Assembly: GCA_964035015.1 (NCBI GenBank)
Contig: CAXIUP010000106.1
Span: forward strand, 270,919-334,918
Direction: 5' to 3'
DNA: 64,000 bases
Source of the DNA: Corallium rubrum
Lineage: Eukaryota > Cnidaria > Anthozoa > Scleralcyonacea > Coralliidae
Below, piece by piece: positions 31,798 through 40,320 of the stretch (position 1 is the first letter of the stretch; each line of letters starts with the position of its first letter). The notes beneath the pieces are model-generated. The model worked only from the letters and a program-made list of their open reading frames with translations, was not told where the DNA came from and did not search any database. A program made the position numbers and the translations under genes.

Positions 31798-32457
31798 ATG
31801 TCTGTTTCTTGGTCGGACTTACCAAAAGGGTTGAGGGACCTACCGTCTTCAAGCGTTGAATGGGTCTGTAAGCAGATGGGGTTTAAGTTAACAGATCTGA
31901 CTCGGGATTCACCCGGACGTATTACGAAACTGTGGTGTGGGAATTGTTCCAGATTTCGTGTACAGGTAAACACTGAGATGTATTCCTATCCAGGGTGTGG
32001 TGACACAGAATATGGATATGTTGTCGGGAAATACCAGGTGGTTGTTGGCCCCAAACAAAGCGAGCACTCGAGAAATCGTTGGATGAGAAATAGACTCGCC
32101 AGAGCTGTTAGGGATACAGCCGTTGTTGATATGGTTTTAGCCGACTTCTCCAGGGTTCTCTACGTGATGAACAGTAAGGATCTGATAAAAGGTCGTAACC
32201 TCTCTGAATATAACTATTACATCATCAGATTGTGCTCAAGAAGAGGGATTGAGTTATTGGATAGCCTGAAGGATCTCAAAAAGGGGAAAACGAAGGACAC
32301 ATTTGATAACAATCTGTTTGGGATTGTGTATAAGGAACTTGGTTGCGATCGTACCCCGGACAAATTCTGCACCGAGTGGTTGGGACGACACCTAACGGAA
32401 TGTGACCACCTTTGTTATAACGATGAGCTCCAATGCCATGATCCACCAGGACGATGA
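31798..32457 (+). CDS. P1 hypothetical protein upstream of the polymerase
   Basis: 219 residues, intact. It contains a CGNC motif with nearby Cys (YPGCGD), which might bind zinc, and a helical C-terminal half. The last ~35 bases overlap the start of the polymerase gene in another frame. Such coupling suggests co-expression with replication. The terminal-protein function is one candidate role at this position, but nothing in the sequence proves it. Confidence 0.5.
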   Translation: MSVSWSDLPKGLRDLPSSSVEWVCKQMGFKLTDLTRDSPGRITKLWCGNCSRFRVQVNTEMYSYPGCGDTEYGYVVGKYQVVVGPKQSEHSRNRWMRNRLARAVRDTAVVDMVLADFSRVLYVMNSKDLIKGRNLSEYNYYIIRLCSRRGIELLDSLKDLKKGKTKDTFDNNLFGIVYKELGCDRTPDKFCTEWLGRHLTECDHLCYNDELQCHDPPGR

Positions 32458-34230
32458 CTTGGACCCTGACATGTTTGACTATTCCGATGACATAGACCAC
32501 CGTCTCTACGAGAGGCTGATTGGTTATGACATAAATCAGTTAAACAGAGCCTTGAGGGGTAAAACCAAGTCATTCAGTTGTGCTGTTGTGTCCCAGTACC
32601 CATTGGAACAGGTAAACGCCCTCAGGAATGATGTGGTACAGTTACTACGTCGGGAGTTGGCTGAAATGAGGGGGCTGAAGTTCGCTGAAACGTTAGTTGT
32701 TACGCTTGAAAAGGTGTCCGGTGGGAAAACCTATAAAACAGCTCACTTCAACAGCCACAACAAGACTGTAATCAACGGTAATGAGATCGGTCAGGACGTT
32801 AACACCGCGAATGAGGAGGTGGTGGTTGGGGTAGCCCGGTGGATAAGCGAGGGATCTGGTTGGACAGTAAACTCAGTCGATGGTCACTACGTTAATCTAA
32901 CTGTGTACAGTCCACTGGAAGGTTCGTCTTACATTGACCTCCCTAAGGAGTTGAAAAACAGTTGGAAGGGGTTGATGAACGTTAGGAACAATGATGACAA
33001 GTGTTTTATGTGGTGTCATCTGGCACATAAGTTTCCCGTCTCAAAAGACCCACAAAGTACCGAAACCACGTTAATGACTTAGACTATAGTGGAGTCAGCT
33101 TCCCTGTAACCCAGAAACAGTACAACCGGGTGGAAAGACAAAACGGGATACGTATTAACGTCTTTGGTTACGAAGATGGGTTAACCTTTCCGGTTTACAT
33201 CTCAAAGGAGAACTTCACTGACCTCATGAACCTTTTGGTTATAATCAACGAGAACAACAAACATTACGTCCTTATCAAGGACTTTGATAGGTTTATGCAC
33301 AAAACAAAACATAGGAGAAGAAAACACCACTGTATTTACTGCCTACAATGTTTCAGCTCAACGGAGGTTCTGGAAAAACATCAGGCTGCGTGTATCAGTG
33401 TAAATGGTAAGCAAGCTGTTAGGATGCCTGACTCCGGTAAGAACATGTTGAAGTACTGTAATTTCCACAAACAGTTAAATGTTCCGCTTGTTGTTTACGC
33501 TGACGTCGAGGCGATAACGGAAAAGGTCGACAGACCGGAGGCGTTAGCGCCCTTAGACCAAGAAGAAAAGATAAAAAACCATACATAGAGAAGTACCAAA
33601 AACATACTGATTGTGGTTATGGATATAAGGTTGTCTGTTGTTATGACGACAGATACAGCAAGCCCGTCCAGGTGTATAGAGGTCCTGGTGCTGTCAACAA
33701 GTTCATTGGAAAGATGCTGGAAGAAGTGGAGTATTGTAAGAAAACAAAGACAGAGCACTTCAACCAGGACATGGTTTTAACTGATTTCGACATGGTGGAC
33801 TTTAGGGACGCTGGAAAGTGTCACATCTGTGGTCGGGAGTACATAGCAGAAGACTTCCCTGTTCGGGACCACTGTCATGTGACAGGAAGGTATCGGGGAT
33901 CGGCTCATCAGCTTTGTAACAGAAATCACAGACTAACTGATAAGATACCAGTCATCTTATACAACCTAAGGGGTTATGATAGCCATCTCATCATGGGGGA
34001 GATTGGAAAGTTCGAACAGGAAATTAACGTCATACCGAATAACATGGAAAAGTACATGGCCTTCATGTTAGGTAAGAACCTTGTGTTTCTGGACAGTCTT
34101 CAGTTCATGAGTAGTTCCCTGGAAAAATTGGTTGGGAATCTCCCGGCTGGGTCGTTCAGGTACACAGCTGAGGAATTCGGTGAAAGGTTGGATCTGATGA
34201 GGACAAAGGGTGTTTACCCCTATGACTACA
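32423..34230 (+). pseudogene. P1 protein-primed DNA polymerase B, N-terminal part
   Basis: Starts at the ATG at 32423 (an upstream GTG at 32402 is not expected to be used). Frameshifts lie near 33065 and 33575. Visible parts are a long N-terminal region, a C-x2-C-x12-H zinc-finger-like segment (CIYCLQCF), exonuclease motif I (YADVEA), an endonuclease-VII-like insertion (CHICG, RDHCH, GRYRGSAH, LCN) and exonuclease II (NLRGYDSHLI). The frame ends at PYDY, where P2 inserted. It continues at 45872 as MDSF. This enzyme replicates linear DNA from a protein primer. Confidence 0.9.
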
Positions 34231-34990
34231 AGTAGTAATATCCCCCCCCCCCCCATATAGGGACCAAAGGGATGCCGCCTCATTAAATATTCAACTTATT
34301 ATTTATTCATGCTCCTGTGGGACCTAACCCTAATCTCATTATGCATACGTCATTATTTCTCAGGCTCCTTCGGGACACTGTAACCATAATCTCATTACGC
34401 ATACGTCATTATTTCTCAGGCTCCTTTGGGACCCTCTAACCCTAACTTCCCCCCAAACCTAGATGTCACTAACTCAACCCCCCATGTAATACGTCATAAC
34501 CGATTGGTCTCCGACTGATTTCCGAAGTTACGTAAAAGGCACTGGACTTATCTCTTTATAACTAATAGAAACCAACTTTCATTTAAACCCTTAACCCTAC
34601 TGACAGTCAACAGTTGTGGGACACGTAGACGTACAGAGCATGCGTACACTAAACTTTAACAAAATAGACGTTCTTTACAAGGAACTAAGATAAATTGATA
34701 GAGGCACTTCATATTTTTTATCTGAAACCTTGTCTCGATGAGTATAGAGAGTTTTGAGCAGCCTAAGTGTCTGAATTGGCAGAGCTCGTATAGACTCAGA
34801 TTAATAGCATACATGAATATTATATTAGTTAGAACTTAAACGGCCATCTTTACCCATTTACTTGGAGATATGTGCCGAATTGTCGCTTATTTCGCTTTAG
34901 TTTATAAGGTAAACGATGCCTTGAATGAAGAAACCGTTCGGCAAGCTGTTCGAAAGACATTGAAACACTTTCTTCATGCAGAGGGGTTTG
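34231..34990 (+). repeat. P2 left terminal inverted repeat
   Basis: The outer ~80 bases (C-run, ATATAGGGACCAAAGGGATG, CCGCCTCATTAAATATTCA) match 45865 inward. Then come tandem units of ~60 bases (TTATTTCTCAGGCTCC, TTTGGGACCC, TAACCCTAA) in varying number in the two ends. The inner part includes the degenerate integrase-proximal peptide NDALNEETVRQAVRK. Confidence 0.8.
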
Positions 34991-34994
34991 CCAG

Positions 34995-35177
34995 AATATA
35001 AACGGACAGGAATTGCAAAGAGTTACAAAGACAGATAGTGACTTTTATAGAATAGAAAGAGTAATTACATCACGCATGCGTGGTAAACGTAAAGAGTATC
35101 TTGTAAAATGGTTAGGCTATCCTGAAGATTTTAATTCTTGGGTACCAGCCGATAATGTAAAAGATATAACGAAATAA
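34995..35177 (+). pseudogene. P2 integrase C-terminal chromodomain remnant
   Basis: 60 codons ending in a stop, encoding FYRIERVITSR, KEYLVKWLGYPEDFNSW and PADNVKDI, a clear chromodomain. It lacks the catalytic core, which is deleted between this piece and the start region at ~34690. Chromodomains on Polinton integrases are thought to guide insertion to marked chromatin. P2 therefore cannot supply its own integrase. Confidence 0.8.
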
Positions 35178-35226
35178 AAATGTGTGTACCTTACAATTTG
35201 TGTTCATTTGTGTATTGTTCTTCGAC

Positions 35227-35764
35227 ATGGCAACACAGTTTTATTTAACGCTTCCAAGCAATAGCTCTATGGAATATTTTCCAGATAATACTGTAGCTAA
35301 TTTTAAAGTAAAGCTTGCTGAAACTATACAACTGACAGGTGACTGGGAAGTAGCTTTGTCAGAGTTATATTATCCCCATACATGGAGCACGATTCGAAAA
35401 GGTAATCAACAAACGTTTCTCTATAACGCTGGAACAAAATACGACGATACGGGTCTTAAGCCCTTACGTAGCAGACGTTAACGCGGGATTTTCAGCCATG
35501 TATGTATATACCGATATCGTGGATGGACAGTTTGTCGGTGATGTCAAAGTGCCTCTACTCAGAATTGTCAATACTCAAGGAGTTTATGGAGAAAACGTGA
35601 ACGTCAGTCTCCGTAACTTACAATATATTCCTGTCAAGGTAAAGTCCTTCGAAACAATTGAAGTGAATATAAAGGACGACAAAAACGAAAACGTATCATT
35701 TGGCTTCGGGAAGTCGATCGTGACACTTCACTTTAGACAGCGAAGATCTTCGTACTTCATTTAA
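35227..35764 (+). pseudogene. P2 penton-like protein (frameshifted, shortened)
   Basis: Starts MATQFYLTLPSN. The first part shows NFKVKLAE, LTGDWEVALSELYYPHTW. The frame shifts near 35465 and continues with GFSAMYVYTDIVDGQ, KVPLLRIV, and ends IVTLHFR. These blocks match the common penton-like minor capsid protein of adintoviruses. A central portion seems deleted. It would form capsid vertices. Confidence 0.75.
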
Positions 35765-35766
35765 AA

Positions 35767-36220
35767 ATGAGACATACAATTATTCCAGACGTAAAGCAAT
35801 TCCAACAACATTATTTGAGAAAACAAGGTGGAAGTCTACCTGGTTCAGAAAGGTTATGGCATTGGAAGTTTTTTTAAAAGTATTGCACGCTTTGCAATAC
35901 CTCTGGTAAAACGAGGAGCTCAAGCTATTGGAAGAAGAGCTCTGCAAGCTGTAAGAGACGTTGGCCAAGATGTTCTGGCAGGGAAGAATGTAAAGCAAGC
36001 GATAAAAGGGCGTGGTTCTGAAACCGTGAAAGATCTTGCTCAAAAAGGTGTACGTCAAATTACGAACCAATCAGGAGCCGGTCGTAAACGCAAACGGGTG
36101 AATTCTCCTATAAAAGCCAACACAAGACGTAAAACCATCAGTCGTTCGCAAACTGCGAAGAAGAAAACATCTGCGCCTACGGAAGCAAAGATCGGACCGT
36201 TTATAAAATATAAATCATGA
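35767..36220 (+). pseudogene. P2 virion core-like basic protein
   Basis: The ATG at 35767 opens a peptide (MRHTIIPDVKQFQQHY) that shifts frame near 35840 and continues with GYGIGSFFKSIARFAIPLVKRG. An amphipathic segment, then a Lys/Arg-rich tail (GRKRKRV, TRRKT) follow. It resembles the adenovirus pVI/pX-like membrane-active and DNA-condensing proteins. The stop overlaps the capsid start (ATGA). Confidence 0.65.
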
Positions 36221-37547
36221 GTCAAGCTTTTAGTGCCCTACATAAAGATTCGTGTGGGTGTGGAAAATCAGAATTACATTTATTTGTAATGCCTGCTACC
36301 CAGGTAGAAATGAATAAAGGATTTTGGGAAGATATAGATCCAGTATCGAGCATTGGAGCTTCAGACACCATTGAGTTTCTGTGTGCTGCAAATTCTGATG
36401 TGTATACCGATTTAGCAAACAGTTACCTACACGTAAAAGCAAAAATAACCAACAATGATGGATCTAATATCGATGAAGATGTTCAAGTTGGACCTGTAAA
36501 TCTGTGGATGCATGCTTTATTTTCTCAAGTAGAAGTTTACCTGAACAACAAACTTGTCACACCGTCTAGCACTGCATATCCCTACCGATCATATATGGAA
36601 ACTGTACTGAACTTTAGCAAAGACACAAAATCATCTCATCTAACCTCAGCGCTGTTCTATAAACATCAGGCTGGTCGAATGGATGTCGTGAACCCTGTAG
36701 CAGTAGATGCCGATGCAAACAAGGGTTTGAAACTGCGGTACGCTCATGCAAGCCAAAGTAAGGAAGAATCCATTCCGACTTGTTTGCACAAGACCGTTAT
36801 ATTCTTGGTGCTATACCAATCAAACTCAAGCTAGTGCATTCGAGAAACCCATTTTCCCTGGTGTCGTCAGCAGATCATCCTGACTTTAAAGTGGTTTTGG
36901 AAGAATGTGTATTTCGCGTTCGACGTGTCAACGTCTCTTCTACCGTAATGTTGGCTCATACCCATGCCCTTCAACATGTTACGGCCAAGTACCGAATCAA
37001 TCGTGTCAGTTGTAAAGGGGTTTCTGTACCGAGAGGAAATATGTCGGGCAATCAACCAAATATATTTCAAGGTCCTCTACCTGATCGAGTGGTTATCGGA
37101 ATGGTGGATGCAGATGCTTATAGTGGTACATATACTAAAAATCCTTTCAATTTCAAAAACTACGACATCACTTCTCTTGGTCTAACTGTAAATGGAGAAC
37201 ATTTGCCTGGAAAACCCCTACAGCTTAAATTTGCTGCTGAGCGAGGAAGTAATTACGTGTCCGCTTTTCAAACCTTGTATGCCGGCACTAACAACTTATT
37301 TCAAAATGATGGCAATGGTATTACACGAGACGAGTATGCCAATGGGTACACTCTATTCGTGTTTTATCTGACAGCTGATCTGTGCCTGAGTGATCATATT
37401 CAACCGATTAAAAATGGAAACGTATCGATAGAATGTCAATTGGGAACGGCTCTGACAGCAGCTATAAACATCGTGGTGCTTGGAGAATTTCAAAGTCTTA
37501 TCGAAATTGACGCCAACCGCAACGTTCTGTGTGATTTTAGCAGTTAA
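36217..37547 (+). pseudogene. P2 major capsid protein (adintovirus type)
   Basis: About 443 residues with one frameshift near 36770. The first part has a Cys-rich start (SCGCGKSELHLF), DIDPVSSIGASDTIEF, ANSYLHVKAKI and YPYRSYMETVLNF. After the shift it reads DLFAQDRYILGAIPIKLKLV, QHVTAKYRINR, and ends VLGEFQSLIEID. The length, start and block order fit the double-jelly-roll capsid protein of this group. Confidence 0.8.
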
Positions 37548-37548
37548 G

Positions 37549-38013
37549 ATGAACACTCTACAAATCCTAAACGTCCTGAAAAGTGATCCATTTACCAAGA
37601 CCGTATTTAAAGACGTGCTACCATCGGATCGTCTACCAAGTCAGATACCGAAAAGACCTAGAGGTTTTATTCTGAATGTGGATTCTAGTAATGGACCTGG
37701 TACGCATTGGGTAGCAATTTATCTCACCTCAGATGGACAAGGGGAGTTCATGGACTCGTACGGACAAGGACCGGGCTTTTATAGCAAAACTTTTGAAACT
37801 TTTTTACTAAATAATACTAGCAGTTTTACTTGGAATGAACAGACTTTACAGTCATTAGGGTCTCGCGTGTGTGGACAATATTGTTTGTTTTATGCTTTAC
37901 ACCGATGTAGAAATATACCCATGTCAACAATTGTTGGCATGTTTACTGATAATAAAGAATGGAATGACATGCTAGTTCGTGACTTTATGCGTAAATATTA
38001 TTGTGTGTACTAA
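37549..38013 (+). CDS. P2 adenain-like cysteine protease
   Basis: 154 residues from the ATG at 37549, just after the capsid stop. Catalytic residues are visible: His in THWVAIY, Asp in FMDSYG, and Gln/Cys in CGQYCLFYAL. This matches the adenovirus-protease/Ulp1 fold, which matures capsid proteins. The ORF is intact, the best preserved P2 gene. A long upstream in-frame extension overlaps the capsid gene and is probably not used. Confidence 0.85.
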   Translation: MNTLQILNVLKSDPFTKTVFKDVLPSDRLPSQIPKRPRGFILNVDSSNGPGTHWVAIYLTSDGQGEFMDSYGQGPGFYSKTFETFLLNNTSSFTWNEQTLQSLGSRVCGQYCLFYALHRCRNIPMSTIVGMFTDNKEWNDMLVRDFMRKYYCVY

Positions 38014-38197
38014 ATACAAGACAATTATGTTGTAAACAATTCTTTATTGTAATATCAAAAAGCTTTACAATGAATAAATCTATTTAATCCATTTATATGG
38101 ATGTACATTTTTGTCTCTTCGTTTTTGTTTTTCTTTTGTTCTTCTTGATGTTACTGGAGATGACGTCAGGGGGGAGGTGTCTGAAATATCCTTAGTC

Positions 38198-38812
38198 TTA
38201 TATTCTCGTACCATGCTTAAACGATTTTCCTTTCTGATAATGCCTTCGGGGAACATTCATGTTTCCTAATGCTTTTGCGAAAAGCTGCCATCCAGCAGGG
38301 TTGAAGTTCTTTCGCTGACGTAGAGAATCGTTGACCAAGTCAACAACATTTGTACCCGGAATAGGTCGTCCTTTAAATATCATCTGTCCTTGGTCAGTCC
38401 ATCCTATGAGGTCTTTATTCGCTTTAAGTTTCTTAACCAACTGTCGAGCTCTTGATTTCATTGTTACAGGTACACTTTCTAAAATGTCAGTTTCTATCTC
38501 TCCAGGCAGCTCGGAGGGTGCAGCAGTCTCTTCTGTATTCACTGGTTCTTCAGGTTTATCGTCAGCTATGGGTGTCGATACGACGTTTACACGTACAGGT
38601 CTACTCATTCGTTTATCGTAATAGTTCAGATAACGTTGAAGCGACTGATCGTACATTTTCACTTTCTCGTCTTGTGTTATATCTTCACGTTTAAGAAGAT
38701 TTTGCATTTCTGAATCTAGTTCATTCACCTGCGCTGTTAAAGGAGTGACCAAGGGTTTCTTTCGATCTGTCATATGTTCTGGAACTAACACCAATTTCCT
38801 GACGTGTTCCAT
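38198..38812 (-). CDS. P2 conserved structural-type protein, unknown function
   Basis: 204 residues. Residues ~25-70 read VNELDSEMQNLLKRED and YDQSLQRYLNYYDKR. A Pro/Glu-rich linker follows. The C-terminal part has GWTDQGQMIFKGRPIPG, NVVDLVNDSLRQRK and FNPAGWQLFAKAL. This architecture recurs in adintovirus-like elements beside the ATPase. Its role is not established. The start overlaps the upstream stop (TAATG). The C-terminus may be shifted in its last residues. Confidence 0.6.
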   Translation of the reverse strand: MEHVRKLVLVPEHMTDRKKPLVTPLTAQVNELDSEMQNLLKREDITQDEKVKMYDQSLQRYLNYYDKRMSRPVRVNVVSTPIADDKPEEPVNTEETAAPSELPGEIETDILESVPVTMKSRARQLVKKLKANKDLIGWTDQGQMIFKGRPIPGTNVVDLVNDSLRQRKNFNPAGWQLFAKALGNMNVPRRHYQKGKSFKHGTRI

Positions 38813-39467
38813 TATTTGGTTAAAAAACTCGCCAGCTGTTCAAGTACAGGAACTAAGAGAAACGGTAGAAAACCTTCGCCTTCTTTCTTTCTTTTTGTTA
38901 CTGGATGACGTTTATCAGCAACAAACTTGATATGATCGTTATAAGGGGCTAGTTTCCTTGCTGTTTTCGGAGTAATCTTAATTGTTTCACACCACACGTT
39001 CAAAAGACACTGTCTAATGGCTTCTAATATATCGCGGACATTTTTCGTGAGGACTAAGTAACTAGCGTTGAGAGAGATGGTACGATGATCCTTGCTTTGA
39101 TGAAATAAGTTTTGCACGATATAAATTACACTGAGATTCCCATGATGGGATTTTTTCGTAAAGAGTTTAGCAATTTCGGCATTTCTCCCATCATATCGTC
39201 AATTATAAATAGATTTCTTGTTTGGGGGTTAATGTTATCCAACATCGATTGGGGCAAACCTTGGATAAACTGAATCCCTGGAATTAGGGTTTCTATTTCA
39301 GCAAATGTATCTTGATGTTCCGAGTACAAATACATGAAATTTTCCGGAGGTGGGTCGATCATAATGCTAGCATAAACCAATAACTGTTTGACAAAAGTTG
39401 TTTTCCCACTTTTGGTGCCTCCAGAGACCATAAGCCCAAACGGATGTGTTAACTGTATGGAGTACAT
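38812..39467 (-). pseudogene. P2 packaging ATPase fused by deletion to a small structural protein
   Basis: 39467-39126 encodes the ATPase N-terminus with Walker A GGTKSGKTTF and Walker B LFIIDDMM. After a frameshift, 39117 onward reads QNLFHQSKDHRTISLNASY, the next ATPase block. It then passes abruptly, around codon 30, into a different protein with KRHPVTKRKKEGEGFLPFLL at its end. The join looks like an internal deletion that removed the ATPase C-terminus and the start of the neighbouring small gene. Confidence 0.75.
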
Positions 39468-39499
39468 AGTTAAACTGAGCAGACCGATCTTGCGACATC

Positions 39500-39733
39500 T
39501 TATTTATACCATTTTGGTTGCTTTGTGCATTGTACCCGTTTTATGTACTCTGTATTTCGAATAAGTCTTCGTAATTCATTCAAAATAGTTTCTAAATCTA
39601 CAGAAGCTTTAGCTTGAATCAAATGAGATTGTCTATCTTTTTAGGATATGTGGCGTGCATCAGCCAAATGATTTGATAATTTGAGCAAGCTTTTCTTTCC
39701 GCAAATCGGACAATCCTTACGCTTTCGAGGCAT
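39500..39733 (-). pseudogene. P2 small zinc-finger-like protein
   Basis: A 76-residue frame with one in-frame TAA after codon 30. It starts MPRKRKDCPICGKKS, with C-x2-C and downstream His (SNHLADARH), then a helical tail (LETILNELRRLIRN). It is below usual gene-finding cut-offs. Short C2H2-like proteins are common companions of the ATPase in these elements. Likely role: DNA or protein binding. Confidence 0.55.
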
Positions 39734-39739
39734 AGCTCT

Positions 39740-40050
39740 AACTGAACATTTTCAGAATTTTCATTGCTTTAAATGTGTCCCGGGGGAACTAATATATGTC
39801 CCGGTGTCCCGATAATTAATATTCACTATCCAAATGTGTCCCGGGGTGACTAATTTTGGTCCCGGTGTCCCGATCACCCCATTTTATCCCTGCCTCCCCT
39901 AATCAACCCCTGACACCCATCAATCACCCCTGTACAGCCCTAATCTTCCCCTAGACACATCCATTTACCCCCAATTACCTGATCTCCCAAAGACCCTATC
40001 TTACCCCTTAATTAAATTGTATATAAACCGAAAATATCTAACTTCCAAAT
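39740..40050. other. C-rich spacer between P2 gene blocks
   Basis: Contains a direct repeat of about 50 bases (ATGTGTCCCGGG ... GGTGTCCCGAT, at ~39772 and ~39833) and short C-rich runs. No gene is visible. Confidence 0.5.
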
Positions 40051-40056
40051 GTGAGC

Positions 40057-40130
40057 GCGAGGGTGGCCGAATGGTTAAGGCGCTGGGTTTAAAGTCCCAG
40101 AAGACGTGGGTTCGAATCCCACACCTGGCA
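40057..40130 (+). tRNA. tRNA-like gene, atypical (anticodon unclear)
   Basis: A 74-base cloverleaf. The A box (TGGCCGAATGG) is typical of Leu/Ser tRNAs, and the T arm is perfect (GTGGG-TTCGAAT-CCCAC). The anticodon stem CTGGG/CCCAG encloses eight bases (TTTAAAGT) instead of seven. The variable region has only five bases, although Leu/Ser tRNAs need a long arm. The acceptor stem has two mismatches. ATTATTTTTC follows as a possible Pol III terminator. It could be a decayed tRNA-Leu(TAA), a tRNA-like element carried by P2, or a SINE head. Confidence 0.55.
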
Positions 40131-40320
40131 ATTATTTTTCTTCAAAACAAGACAACTGGTAGTGGTAATAAAAGATATAATTTTCCTGTTTACAAGCACA
40201 CACAAAAGTTAAAATTATTTACAAGCACACAAAGTTAAAATCCATAAGGTAAAGTATCAAAGGTATCAACTATCACACGTTTATTATATATAATTCTATA
40301 GTCCTTATTCTCACGCTTAG
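40131..40320. other. Spacer with short direct repeat
   Basis: TTACAAGCACAC plus AAAGTTAAAAT occurs twice (~40190 and ~40217). There is no gene. Confidence 0.4.

Noticed and set aside
34231-34260. Telomere-like or poly-C assembly artefact at the P2 ends
   Set aside because: Matching C-runs occur at both ends of P2 and of the palindromic element, next to exact target duplications, so they belong to the element termini.
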